From contig JAUCBJ010006736.1 of the NCBI GenBank assembly GCA_032718475.1, forward strand, positions 1 through 64,000: a stretch of 64,000 nt of DNA. Direction: 5' to 3'. Below are positions 13,585 to 24,275 of the stretch, piece by piece; position 1 is the first letter of the stretch; each line of letters opens with the position of its first letter. The translations under genes were made by a program, and so were the position numbers. Under the pieces are notes generated by a model. That model had not been told where the DNA came from and searched no databases. It was given only the letters and a program-made list of their open reading frames with translations. The stretch comes from Nemertoderma westbladi (taxonomy: Eukaryota; Xenacoelomorpha; Nemertodermatida; Nemertodermatidae).

Positions 13585-13608
13585 GGGGGGGGGGGGGGGG
13601 GGGGGGGG
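13585..13608 (+). repeat. 24-nt poly-G tract
   Basis: An uninterrupted G run followed by TGTGTGTTGCAG. It is probably an isolated terminus of the poly-G/poly-C MITE family, because the same length and purity occur at 14430, 40416 and 55084. No ACTGGACGCAA follows it, so assignment is tentative. Confidence 0.5.
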
Positions 13609-13971
13609 TGTGTGTTGCAGATCGTTAAGTAAACTCAACTCCAAGGTCACTGCACGAGCATTACGTAAGTGCTACAATAACACTTATATAAGGAGATATG
13701 TAGTAGGCCCTAGGCCTCTATACATCAACATCATACATACCTGTGTCTATCTAAAGCAGCGATAAATACAAGATTTAGTAAATTTAATAGATTATATAAA
13801 ATATCAAATGTCACTTTGATGTCACTCAAAATGTCACTTATAAATCGAAACATCAAGTTTCAAATTAAATTAAAAGCAGATATACATATAAAATAACCTT
13901 TAGTCTAAATAATAAGAGTTATGGCCTTATGGGAACTATAAAAAGCCAATATATAAATCATCACTACCCGC

Positions 13972-14202
13972 CAAACAGTGGAGCAGAATGGAGACAAGCA
14001 ATTGGTCCATTACGTAACACAAAAGCAAGTTGAGTCATTAGCCAATCATATTAGATCAGTAACTCCATTCTCTGTAGACGGCCTATTTCCTGCTGCTGTA
14101 CATTTTTGTGATACACTAGGAGTGGCCAAAGTGCCTAAGCTTGCCAGTTTCCCTATTAATCCCGTCCATGTGCTGGGAGTGAAACACCCCACGCCCACAT
14201 AG
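13972..14202 (+). CDS. Possible terminal coding exon, unidentified
   Basis: A frame of about 74 codons begins after a CCAAACAG acceptor-like site and ends at TAG in 14200-14202. The peptide, with QKQVESLANHIRSVTPFS and VAKVPKLASFPINPVHV, has normal protein composition and no repeats. It has no ATG start, so it would have to be an internal or terminal exon. I do not recognise it; a chance frame is about as likely. Confidence 0.2.
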   Translation, partial: QTVEQNGDKQLVHYVTQKQVESLANHIRSVTPFSVDGLFPAAVHFCDTLGVAKVPKLASFPINPVHVLGVKHPTPT

Positions 14203-14429
14203 GGACATACATACTCACTCATAGCGTTGATTCTTGAATCACTCATAATGTGGAAACTCACTACAAATTTATGTCTGAGTGTAGAGAGAGAATGGTGTAA
14301 TGATGGTATAATGAATACACACAAATTATACGTACAATGAACGTTGAATTGAATGTCTACTGAACTGGAACCAAACAATTTTATCAATTTTAAACAATTT
14401 TAGCGAAACCGTGAACAGTATGGACATTT

Positions 14430-14555
14430 GGGGGGGGGGGGGGGGGGGGGGGGTGGGGTTGGACGCAATTCCCATCGCGGCGAACTAATTCCTTGTCCCA
14501 ATGTTAAATTAAGGGACTAGAACAGCCCCCCCCCCCCCCCCCCCCCCCTCCCCCC
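14430..14555 (+). mobile_element. Short poly-G/poly-C MITE copy
   Basis: Begins with a 24-nt G run (14430-14453), continues GTTGGACGCAATTCC, contains GGCGAACTAATTCC and CAATGTTAAATTAAGGGA, and ends in a long C run (14526-14555, interrupted by one T). It is an internally deleted, 126-bp version of the 264-bp element at 40416-40679. Confidence 0.75.
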
Positions 14556-14774
14556 ATTAGGTCATTAATTATTATTGAAATTAATCTTATTTACACAAAT
14601 GTTACGGTTTTGTAAAGTTTGACGGAGATATAATGTTGTCGATTATATTGTGCCGTAAATTTGTGACTGTCCGACTGTTGTTCTTTTAAAATACTAATTT
14701 TCTTAAAATATGCAAACCAGCATAAAGCGGCGAGATATTTATTATATGTACATACTGCACTGGCCTACAGTACC

Positions 14775-14900
14775 CGCATCAATGTTAAATTGTAAATTAA
14801 GGGAAAGGAGCAGGTTACAGTAGCGCATTATTCTAACCAAAACAATAAACTAATGTCAATAGAAAAGATAACAGTCATCTGTTATTTGCGTCGATTTTCA
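14775..14900 (+). mobile_element. Internal relic of the poly-G/poly-C MITE family
   Basis: Contains AATGTTAAATTG, GGGAAAGGAGCAGGTTACAG, CTAACCAAAACAATAAACTA and CTGTTATTTGCGTCGATTTT in the order seen in the full element. The homopolymer ends are lost. Confidence 0.7.
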
Positions 14901-15169
14901 GTGTATACTAAGTTTTTGATGTTATATTTCACCTCCATGTGAATAATACCACGCTTTTATAAAAACCCAGTGTATTGAAGGGCTGAAGATAACCAAAACA
15001 AAAAACAAACTAGTAAATAGAGGAGAAGTTATACTTATAAGACATAATTATATATATTAAAGAATCACGCCATGGTGTCGGCACAGTAAAAAAGCAACAA
15101 AATATAATTAAATACACAACACAGCACAGCACAGTTTGTGTAAACATTCTTAGACTTTTCACTTTCAGA

Positions 15170-16800
15170 CATTTCGCCCTCTAGCGGCATATTTTAAAAA
15201 CTGCATGCGGATCAGCGCCTACAAAAAGTTACAGCTGCTGGTGTTTAGTACCTGTCTAGAAAGTTTTAGTTTGAATTAAAAACAAACAAATGGAAGAAGT
15301 TTTTTAATCTTTAGAAATATGGCCCTCTTCCGGGAGTCTTTTGAAGTGATGGTGTCTGAAAGTTTATTAAAAATTAAAACTTTTGGTCTTATTGACTCGA
15401 CAGCTTTAAATCCGACAAAGTTATTAGTTTGTCAAAATGGTAACGACAACAACGACGACATAATTTGCTATTATTAATCCACCCCCTGACAGTGTCAGTT
15501 CGCAAAGGCTTTGTCTACTACAGTACGTTGCTCGCCCCATAATTAATTATAAATTAAAACTGCTCACTTTTAGTTATATCAATCATTTCGCACTACCGGT
15601 ACTGACGTACTGGCCCTTGGCCTAAACCTTAAATCATATCAATTATCACCCTTAAGCATACACGAAGTGGGGTCTTCGCGCAGGGCGCAGCACGTGACAT
15701 AAAGTGTGTAAATAAAGTGTTTCGAAAGAAATATAAACACAATCTAAACAGATGCCCCCTAATCACTTTACCACCTGTGTAAAGTAGAGGCAGAGTGGGT
15801 AACAGTCGATTTAAAGACCTCACAAAAACTCTGTCTAGGTCTAGAATATTATGTGCCAAGTATCAATCAGGAAGAAAAGATTATAAACAATAATACGAAA
15901 TGGCTGAAGGTTTTCATTTCAGGCCACTAGCGGTAGACTGGAGAACTGCTGAAGGATTATGGTCCCAACCAACCTGTGGACGGTCTCAAGTCTCAACGTT
16001 CTAGCATGTAAATAACGGAATTAGATAATGTTTTCAATTCAGATATTTCGACCTCTAGCGGCAAACTGTGGAAGTGGAGATGGGAGAACTGTCCCACAAA
16101 AAAGTAGCCAGTTTTCTAGTACATATATGCCAAATTTAATCTTAAACGGTTTGTAAAATTAAGGAATATGGTGGAAGGTTTTTCACTTTCAGTCATTTCG
16201 CCCTCTAGCGGCAGACTGGAGAACTGCAGTCCGCTTACAGAATTCCATAAAGACACAGGATGTATTCTAGCACATATCTGACAAGTTTCAGCTTGAACGG
16301 ATAATAAATAACGTAATGGGTAAAGGATTTCACTCTTACTTCATATCGACAATTCGCCCTCTCGCCCTCTAGGGGGAAAATCTCCCGCTAGATAGCTACA
16401 CATGTCTAAATATTACGCTGAAACTTGGCAGATATATACTAGACAACTAACTGTGTCTTTAAATTGAGACTAACACGTCTGCATTACTCCAGTCCGCCGC
16501 TAGAGTGCAAAATGTCTGAAAGTAAAAACCGTATCCCATTACATTCCTTGTAATCGATTTAAGCTGAAACTTGACATAAACTAGACGAAAGGTTGCGTCT
16601 CTGTGGGGAAGGTGGTCCATCTACAATTCTAAAGTCGCTTGAGGGTAAAATGTCTCAAAGTAACAAGCGTCTCTCATTTTGTTGTCTCATCAGTTCAAGC
16701 AGAAACTTGGCACATGTACGTAACAGACCATCCATAGGCTGCGTCTTTGGGGAACCCCAATCCATCTGCAGTGCTCAAGTCTACCACTAGAGGGGGAAAT
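15170..16800. repeat. Repeat cluster with CTCF-core-like motifs in two orientations
   Basis: Units of about 150 bp each contain TTTCGCCCTCTAGCGGCA or a close variant. Forward copies lie at 15174, ~15923, 16048, 16198 and 16362; reverse-oriented copies at 16493, 16634 and 16782. Each unit also carries CAAGTTTCAGCTTGAACGG-like text, so the block is an imperfect inverted array centred near 16420. The reverse complement of the clearest copies, CCGCTAGAGGGCGA, fits the published CTCF core CCRCYAGRKGGCRS at all but the last base. That it binds CTCF is inference. Two more copies occur at 55465-55640. Confidence 0.6.
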
Positions 16801-16999
16801 TTATAAAATGAAACCCTTCCGGCACTTCGTATCGTATTATCGTTTATAATCCTTTCTTTTTCATATCTTCCTTCCTGGCACCTATTTCTAGACCTCTGGC
16901 TGTGTTTTTGAGAGGTCTTAAAGTAGACCATTGAACACAGATTGCGAATTTTTGCAATCTCCCATATCACAGCTCTTGGCCTAATCAACGAAATCCAGA

Positions 17000-17687
17000 C
17001 ATTGTTACATATTTCGAATCCTTGCTTAATGATATATGAGATAAAGAAATCGTGGCGAATGTATAAATGGAGGTAGAATAAAACGTCTGTCCTTATCTGA
17101 TCTGATCTGACGGCATCTGATCCTATAACCAATCAGGAGAAAGATATATAATATTTACCTAACTGTCTGTTAGGTAAATAGCCAATATTGTATCACGTTC
17201 AAGTTGCCCTGTTATGTATCAGTATCATCACATGACATAGCAGTATACAGGCATACCGGTATACAGCCAATGCACCAAGGCATGTTATTATATATTAAAA
17301 ATGCGATATAGGATGAAGGATGGCGGGTATGAAAGTTGTGTGATTGCCCCAGCAGAGATGAATAGTTTCAGATGTAAACAACTTTCGTAGTTTAGTTTGA
17401 AAAAATAAACATTTATTAAAAACAATACAGCCTTTCTGCCTTTGCTGCAATATTTTACTAATCTTTCTTGTTAATAGTTATCAATATTAATACTGTAATA
17501 GTTGTTAATTATATAAATTATAATTAATATTATTAATATTATTAAATAATGATACTTATTATATAGTTAGTATATTACATTAAAAATATTTATTGTTTAT
17601 TTGTTACGTTGAAGGGAAGGCAGGAAGGGGTACAGTTAGTATCTCTGTGCAGTACTGTACTGCCGAATATGGCGAATCGCTTAACAT
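17000..17687. other. AT-rich intergenic stretch
   Basis: No supported gene. It contains a short perfect-looking hairpin, TTACCTAACTG then CTGTTAGGTAA, near 17156-17180, and a very AT-rich section at 17470-17600. Confidence 0.35.
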
Positions 17688-17954
17688 GCCCCAGTAAAAA
17701 ATCCCCTTGCGTATCGCATTCGTGCCACATGCAGCATTCGTATAATGTGCGGGAAACATTCGTATAAGATTACGGACGCATTCGTAGAAGTGCGGGATTC
17801 GAATAAGGTTCGTAATAGATTCGATATGCGAATAAAGGATGCGTATTTGGTTCGGTTTTCGCATTCGTATCGCATGGTTCATCTATGTAACATTTGTGAA
17901 TGCGTGAAATATGCGCCGTCCCATGCGTTACGAATGCGGATTTTTTACTGGGGC
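17688..17954. mobile_element. 267-bp MITE with 17-bp inverted ends
   Basis: Bounded by GCCCCAGTAAAAAATCC (17688-17704) and its exact reverse complement GGATTTTTTACTGGGGC (17938-17954). The interior is built of CATTCGTA / ATTCGAATA-type motifs repeated many times in both orientations, so the element is largely self-complementary. No clear target duplication was seen; TTAA occurs 3 bp outside the left end but not the right. The short ORFs over it on both strands are by-products. Confidence 0.8.
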
Positions 17955-18086
17955 CCCATATTACCCTGATTGCAGCTGATACCACGGAGTTTATACCCAG
18001 ACGATGAAGAAAGATGGGAAGGTGGGTGGGAATGTGGGAATCAATAAACGATGTTGTTACCTTCCAATTGAAGGAAAATATCACGT

Positions 18087-18467
18087 TACAGCGGCGGCAA
18101 TTTCTAACCAAAACAATAAACGATGTTGTTGAAAATTTTCACCCACCGCTGAAAAATACAAGTTTCAGAATTCTCATCTCATGCAATTTTTACATATTCC
18201 ATTGAATTCAGAACCCTCACAAATCCGTGTAACGCAAAAAACAAGGTGACACAATCAATTGCTATTGTTGATGGGTTTCAAAATTTTGTGCTAGCACCAA
18301 ATTTTGCACCCATACTTCCGAAAATGCAAGTTTGAGATGTCTAGTCTGCTAGTTGTTAGATAAATATTTATTCCATTGAATTCAGAGCCCCCATCTGCCC
18401 ATAAACCTCTAAAATGTAAGATATGAGTTGTCACAACACAACCAATTGACCCCCCCCCCCCCCCCCC
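18087..18467. mobile_element. Relic with CCAAAACAATAAAC word and poly-C end
   Basis: TTTCTAACCAAAACAATAAA occurs at about 18100 and an 18-nt C run at 18450-18467. Two internal segments resemble each other: CATTGAATTCAGAACCC at 18200 and CATTGAATTCAGAGCCC at 18374. Parts match the poly-G/poly-C MITE family; the rest is unexplained. Confidence 0.35.
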
Positions 18468-18618
18468 GGGTTCCGGGTTAAAGGGTACCGGGGAAACTTC
18501 ACATGCTGACATGGGCAGAAACCCCAGTACTCATTCAACTACCATTCTGCCACTTAAGGATGAAAGGCAGAGATGCCTCGCTAAACCCTTCAGAACATTC
18601 GTGCCAAAACGAAAACTA

Positions 18619-18697
18619 CCTTGGCCCCGATGCCGGGGTTGAACCCACAACCTCCGAGAGATGTGAATTCAATATAACCACTACACCAAGGTGGGCT
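18619..18697 (-). repeat. tRNA-derived SINE head or tRNA pseudogene
   Basis: On the minus strand an A-box-like TTGGTGTAGTGGTTA is followed ~30 nt later by a B-box GTGGGTTCAACCCC. This is the order and spacing of an internal RNA polymerase III promoter. The T-arm and acceptor stems do not pair properly, so it is not a functional tRNA. A tRNA-derived SINE 5' end is the likeliest reading. Confidence 0.5.
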
Positions 18698-18749
18698 CTG
18701 AACCAAGGTGGAACAAGTGTCACCAGATACCGTCAAATCAGATAAGGAC

Positions 18750-19335
18750 AGACGTTTTAGCCATCCTAGTATAAATGGTTAAGCTTAAGATACAAAGGGT
18801 GCGATTTCACTGATAACAGACTTTTTAAAACGCCTTTAAAATAATTGGAAGAGAAAATCAACAATTATTTCGATAAATTTAGAATAAGTGTAAAGGTATC
18901 AGGCCATATGGCGCCTTTGGGTTTGAAGGGTACCTAGAAAAAATGTAACATTTTCTACTGAGAGCCATCGTTTATAAAAAAAAAAGTAGGGACTATACCT
19001 AAAATTCCGTACATAAGACGCCAATTTTTCAAAATTTGGCTCGTTTTTTTCAAATTTATTTCTTTTGAAATTTTTTTTTCCCAGAATTCCATACTAGTCT
19101 ACTGTACCATAATATCCCCACTTCCACTAGACAATAATTATATGTAGATTCCGAACATTCTACATAAATCTCAAACGTTTCGGCTCAATGCAGTTTTGGG
19201 TACCTTCAATTATTATTACTTATAGTTAGTCAGACAGTTACCGGTACACTGTCATATCATACTACGGTCATAGGCCTATCATAACCGTATTCTTGTAAAT
19301 ATGGTTTGGTTTATTATTTTGGTTAGGGTTAGTTG
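18750..19335. other. Intergenic, nothing recognised
   Basis: AT-rich, with poly-T patches near 19040-19080. No gene or element boundary can be supported. Confidence 0.35.
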
Positions 19336-19339
19336 GTCA

Positions 19340-19467
19340 GGCCTCAACCATAATTAAAACTGTCATGTAACCCTAACCCTAAGTCATAATCCAAGAAATT
19401 CCGCTAAATTTCTTAGATTATGACTTAAGGTTAGGGTTACATGACAGTTTTAATTAGGGTTGAGGCC
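19340..19467. repeat. Near-perfect 61-bp-arm hairpin
   Basis: Left arm 19340-19400 and right arm 19406-19467 are reverse complements with three mismatches by eye, separated by the loop CCGCT. The arms begin at GGCCTCAACC and contain AACTGTCATGTAACCCTAAC. A transcript would fold into a long double-stranded stem. It may be a small foldback MITE or a hairpin RNA source. The AACCCTAACCCT inside is telomere-like but too short to be telomeric. Confidence 0.85.
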
Positions 19468-19469
19468 GC

Positions 19470-20292
19470 CACTACTAACCAGCGAGTTTCATACAGTATA
19501 AAAACCAATGGTCGTGCAGGTACACCAAACTGAATATTCCCCACGTTTCACCTGAATCCTAATCCTTCAAAACGATAAGCATTACAGCTTAAATAAAAGA
19601 AACCTTAAATAAAGAACCTTATATATAAACGGTCTTTGACTACAAGCTCAGTTTACCGTACTCTTTTCGCGATATTCAGATATTGCGGAGTTAAATTTTT
19701 TCATGTTCCTTTTTCTCGAGATCTGTAAATCTTATTGAATGGGAAATGGGACCTACCGGTACTGCAGTAGGCTGGTGGGTACTGTCGACTGTCCGAACTG
19801 CCTAAGCCATATCTAAACTTACCTAAACAATTTGGTGCGGCACTAGTCTTCTTTATGTTTGATTTGCAATAATCGATATCTTTAGCACTCATCCCTTCAC
19901 GTCTGCCAGTCTGAACTTTCAGTTTATGAACATTCAACAGCTTGATTACAGAGTACAGTTACTGGTCTGCCGGTAGAATGTTATGTTGCAATTGTGAATT
20001 TTGATACAACAGCTCAGTATCTGTGGCTAGCTGGTAGTATCGGACCGGTACATTGGTAGGCCTACTCTTACTCTACTTGCTGTTGCTACTAGCTGACTGC
20101 AGGACTATCAGACTATCGGCAGTTGCTGTAGCTGGTGCATAGGTAGAGCAGAATTCGATTTTAGCTTATTTGCTTCACCTATCTATATTATTCAGTTAGC
20201 CAACAGCTGAAGAAGCTAAACAACAAACCGTGCTCAATTTATTACATCATAATATCAATGATTGATTAATCAATCATATTACTCAATTATAA
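19470..20292. other. Intergenic, nothing recognised
   Basis: No supported coding frame or RNA gene; a 78-codon minus-strand frame near 19701-19937 shows no family features. Several ACCGGTA words occur here. Confidence 0.35.
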
Positions 20293-20349
20293 ACACTTTG
20301 ACTGTCTTTGACGCACCGGTACGTCAAGTGGTAGACAATAGATTGTGTC

Positions 20350-20645
20350 ATGACGCATAAATCCGTCATTGATTCAAACTGTGATGTAGAGGAAATGGTC
20401 TGTGATTTGTTAAAATTTCATGTGCCACCTTGTGAACAGATCCCAAATTCATTTTGTGACATCATCCATGACGCATATATGCGTCATATGACCACTGCAC
20501 AATGTCTTAAAAAATATAGAAAATATACCGAGATTCAGGATTTGGAGGCAACTAGATAGCTTTGTAATTGTGCCAGAATATGATGAAATCTATAATAAAG
20601 TTTTGGTGAGTGTGAAACAGAAAACACCAGGCACAACCCAAAGGC
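20350..20645 (+). pseudogene. Small unidentified coding remnant inside the transposon
   Basis: A 69-codon frame (20350-20559), starting MTHKSVIDSNCDVEEMV, ends at TAG. An overlapping +2 frame then reads WRQLDSFVIVPEYDEIYNKV and runs into a GTGAGTGTG donor-like site at about 20606. The peptides have normal amino-acid composition, and the switch suggests one frameshifted gene or two exons. No family is recognised. Position at the 5' side of the element hints at a captured or transposase-related exon. Confidence 0.3.
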
Positions 20646-20826
20646 TCTTCTCTCTTGGCTGTTACATATGTAAATCAGGGATGTCGCCACACTAACTCCC
20701 AAGGGAGTACACTCCATAACTATCCAATACTTTTTTACTCCCCACATAGAAGCCTGGTTTCCATTTTACCTCTGGCATTGCACAGACACACTAACCTTGC
20801 TTCAACAAAGCACCACCTGTCCTGTA

Positions 20827-22190
20827 GACACACCAACCTTGCCTCCCAGGACCACCCTGCAGACACACAAACCTTTCCTCCACCCACAAACCACCCTGCA
20901 GACACACCAACATTGCCTCCACCTAGCACCACCCTGCAGACACACCAACCTCGCCTTCACCCTGCAGACACACCAACCTTGCCTCCACCCAGCACCACCC
21001 TGCAGACACACAACCTCGCCTCCACCCTGCCGAAACACCAACCTTGCGTCCACCCAGCACCACCCTACAGACACACCAACCTTGCCTCCACCCATCACCA
21101 CCCTGCAGACACACCAACCTGGCCTCCACCCAGCACCACCTTGCAGACACACCAACCTTGCCTCCACCCAGCACCACCCTGCAGACACACCACCTTGCCT
21201 CCACCCGTCACCACCCTGCAGACACACCAACCTTGCCTCCACCCAGCACCACCTTGCAGACACACCAACCTTGCCTCCACCCAGCACCACCCTGCAGACA
21301 CACAACCTCGTCTCCACCCTGCGGAAACACCAACCTTGCGTCCACCCAGCACCACCCTACAGACACACCAACCTTGCTTCCACCCATCACCACTCTGCAG
21401 ACGCACCAACCTTGCCTCCACCCATCACCACCCTGCAGACACACCAACCTGGCCTCCACCCAGCACCACCTTGCAGACACACCAAACTTGCCTCCACCCA
21501 GCACCACCCTGCAGACACACCACCTTGCCTCCACCCATCACCACCCTGCAGACACACCAACCTGGCCTCCACCCAGCACCACCTTGCAGACACACCAACC
21601 TTGCCTCCACCCAGCACCACCCTGCAGACACACAACCTCGTCTCCACCCTGCGGAAACACCAACCTTGCGTCCACCCAGCACCACCCTACAGACACACCA
21701 ACCTTGCCTCCACCCATCACCACCCTGCAGACACACCAACCTTGCCTCCACCCAGCACCACCCTGCAGACACACCACCTTGCCTCCACTCAGCACCACCC
21801 TGCAGACACACCAACCTTGCCTCCGCCCAGCACCACCCTGCAGACACACCAACCTTGCCTCCACCCAGCACCACCCTGCAGACACACAACCTCGCCTCCA
21901 CCCTGCAGAAACACCAACCTTGCGTCCACCCAGCACCACCCTACAGACACACCAACCTTGCCTCCACCCATCACCACCCTGCAGACACACCAACCTTGCC
22001 TCCACCCAGCACCACCCTGCAGACACACCACCTTGCCTCCACCCAGCACCACCCTGCAGACACACCAACCTTGCCTCCACCCAGCACCACCCAGCAGACA
22101 CACCAACCTTGCCTCCGCCCAGCACCTCCCTGCAGACACACCAACCTTGCCTCCACCCAGCACCACCCTGCAGACACACCAGACACCCTG
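20827..22190. repeat. 38-bp GC-rich minisatellite, ~36 copies
   Basis: Units contain CACACCAACCTTGCCTCCAC followed by CCAGCACCACCCTGCAGA. Because 38 is not a multiple of three and the unit has no stop codon on either strand, all six frames are open for long distances. They give PTLPPPSTTLQTH-type peptides on the plus strand and VCLQGGAGWRQ-type peptides on the minus. A shorter variant with CCTCGTCTCCACCCTGCGGA recurs at about 21010, 21305, 21630 and 21888, giving a higher-order period of roughly 260-330 bp. These ORFs (up to 523 codons) are not evidence of a gene. Confidence 0.9.
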
Positions 22191-22724
22191 CAGTGTGGAT
22201 TTTCTGCAACCTTTACAGGGATTTGATCCTACACTACTGGAAGGCACCAACTGGAATGGCGCATATATTTGCGTCACTGCCTCATTGTGGTGAACTGCCA
22301 TTTGTCACGATTAAATTTTTTTTTACACATAAACACAACCTATTTTATGGTTTTATAGCACTCAAAGTGAATGAAATCCCCATAATTTATAAATATAAGC
22401 GTGACAATTTGTGAGATTCCACACATATAAAGTGACAGTCAAAGTGTTAAATTACTATTACTTTATTTCCTGATTGGTTTTAATAGGGTACCTACTGTAG
22501 CAACGCCAGGTGGCAGGTGCTGGTTAAAAAATACTACATAAGTTACCGGTAATTATCGCAGTCCAGAAATAATCATTTTGACAGTATGATGAAAAACGAG
22601 ATTGAAAAAACAATGCGGACCCGAAAACAAATAATGCATAATTAAACGGACAAAAAGGGTAACAACGTAATAAATGGACATAAATAATCACTGCCGTTAA
22701 ATATCCATACAACTCAGTACAGAT

Positions 22725-23415
22725 CTGAGCAAAACGAGCAACAATGATCTACAACGAGCAACAAACAATGATCAAAAGAAGTAAAAAAAAGAAACAAAAG
22801 ACCAAGATTAAGGATAAGGATAAGCAACAAGCAACAATGAAACCAACAACAAGCAACAAACAATTAGCAGCAATTAGCAACAATGTGCAACAACGAGCAA
22901 TGTTGAATAACAACAGCCAACAATAATGAGCAACAAAGAGGAACAATGAGTCAAAGAAGCACGTCACCGGGCGTTGAACCAGAGTTATACGCACGTATCG
23001 GACTGCCACGCTTTCAGGCGACAACAGTACCGCCACTGTTTAATACTGTAGAAGTGGTCTAGATAGGATGTCAAGTGTCATGGGAAAGTGGCTGAACTGG
23101 TTATCGCTACTGATGAGACTTGTCAGGCCAAACAGCGCTTATAGCGCTGGTCAACTCCCGGTGACGTGCTTCCTAATTTTTTCAATTTCTGAAAAACATC
23201 ATATTAAGGAATAACAATAAGCAACGCGGGAGTAATAATGGCCTAAAACGAGCAATAATGAGAAACAACTGGCATCAATGAGGATAAACGTTAATTGATA
23301 TTGTTTTCGTTGGGCACAGCTTAGCAAATGAACAACCATGCTCAATATTCTTGCGATTCTACGGTTGCTCATTATTTCACGTCGTTCATTATTGTTGCTC
23401 GTTTTTTATTTGTCA
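22725..23415. repeat. Nested inverted repeat with AGCAACAA-type arms
   Basis: Inner pair: GAAGCACGTCACCGGGCGTTG at about 22955 and its inverse CAACTCCCGGTGACGTGCTTC ending at 23172. Outer pair: ACGAGCAACAATGAT-type repeats at 22733-22935 and the inverse ATTATTGTTGCTCGTTTTTT at about 23387. The whole block can fold back on itself and looks like a foldback or MITE-type element. Translated frames are low-complexity. Confidence 0.55.
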
Positions 23416-23432
23416 ACTCTTCGGATCTTTTC

Positions 23433-23500
23433 GTGGAATCTCGTTAATCCCGATTGCTGCAAAGCTATACAATATGGAATTCTACACAATCTTACAGTGC
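23433..23500 (+). pseudogene. Short reverse transcriptase relic
   Basis: The segment reads GISLIPIAAKLYN in one frame. It aligns at nucleotide level with GGAATCTCATTGATCTCGAT and the following ~30 bases of the LINE at 45857 (around 47367-47415), with scattered mismatches. It is a small, decayed fragment of the same LINE lineage. Confidence 0.6.
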
Positions 23501-23579
23501 CAGAGCTAGTGCTTTCAATTTTAACCTCCGGTATTTTAGATGTTTTAAAACGGATTCTTGTTTTAACGCATTAAAAATT

Positions 23580-24108
23580 GGAACACTAATGAAATAAAGC
23601 AGTGAAAATCCCACCCCCGTGTGCGCAATGCAAAAATTTATGCAATAGTTGGCCTACGACAGTAAGGTACTGTATTAGGTCATAATAATTTACTGATTCG
23701 TGTACTGTAATTACGTTGTACTGTATAAAATGTATGTAATGTACAGTACGTATATAGGCGCGGGCCTATAATTACAGTATATAGCAGTACATCTTTATCG
23801 TTGAGTTGGGCATTGTCACGCTCTAGGTTGTACAGAGTGTATTTACGTTTTATATCAGTTTTGAATTTGATATAGATTTGAATTTGAGATTAGTAGCGAT
23901 TTTGTGTAACTTTGTATTTATATCGATATACGCCGCCAATCGGGGCAAACAGTAAAATCTAAATTAAATATAAAAGATTTGATGGAATAAAATACTATTT
24001 ACACAGGTATCGGCTTAGGGGTGGTGATTACAGCATCGCAAGATCTGTCAGTGTGGGAATCTCCGGGATCACTCCAGAGCGTGGCAAAGATTATCACCTA
24101 ATACACAC
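23580..24108. other. Intergenic, nothing recognised
   Basis: AT-rich and dense in TACTGTA/TACAGTA words. No supported features. Confidence 0.35.
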
Positions 24109-24275
24109 GGCTGTGTGGGGCGAGCCACGAAAGTAAGCGAGCTTAGCACACGGGTACCACTAGCACTAACTCAATCAGTGTGTCTGTCGTTCTGTTGCTC
24201 TGTCGCGTCAAACTTTTAAACGTTAATAACCTCGATGAAATCTAACCAAACTTGGTACACATGTTGTTTGGCAAA
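24109..24275 (+). repeat. Dispersed repeat, copy 1 (GGGGCGAGCCACGAA family)
   Basis: Starts TGTGGGGCGAGCCACGAAAG and includes CTGTCGTTCTGTTGCTCTGT, AAACGTTAATAAC and AAACTTGGTACACATGTTGT. A second copy with the same order of words is at 54049-54220. Just right of this copy, CGTGTGGCCTTCG (~24306) is inverted as CGAAGGCCACACG (~24938), so the repeat may extend to 24950. Confidence 0.7.

Larger units (their letters stand above)
20293..22447. mobile_element. piggyBac-like non-autonomous DNA transposon
   Basis: Left end ACACTTTGACTGTC (20293-20306) is exactly inverted at the right end, GACAGTCAAAGTGT (22434-22447). TAA flanks both sides directly. The right flank contains TTAA and the left ATAA, so a TTAA duplication with one mutated copy is possible. 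The CACTTTGACTG terminus and the internal TGACGCATATATGCGTCA palindrome (~20467-20485) resemble piggyBac-type ends, by memory of the family. A 3-bp TWA duplication as in PIF/Harbinger is the alternative. Most of the 2.15-kb interior is a 38-bp minisatellite. No transposase is present. Confidence 0.6.

Noticed and set aside
16695-17132. 145-codon minus-strand ORF
   Set aside because: Overlaps the repeat cluster, has no family features and no splice context.
18619-18697. Functional tRNA gene
   Set aside because: A and B boxes are present but T and acceptor stems do not pair; called SINE-like.
19320-19450. Telomeric repeat (CCCTAA)n
   Set aside because: Only two units in each hairpin arm; part of the foldback. 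The AACCCTAACCCC patch near 59300 is likewise too short.
20655-22414. Long proline/threonine-rich ORFs (up to 523 codons) and their minus-strand counterparts
   Set aside because: All six frames are open because the 38-bp unit lacks stops; no start context or non-repeat domain.
22744-23036. Lys/Gln/Asn-rich plus ORF and hydrophobic minus ORF
   Set aside because: Low-complexity translation of AGCAACAA-type repeats.
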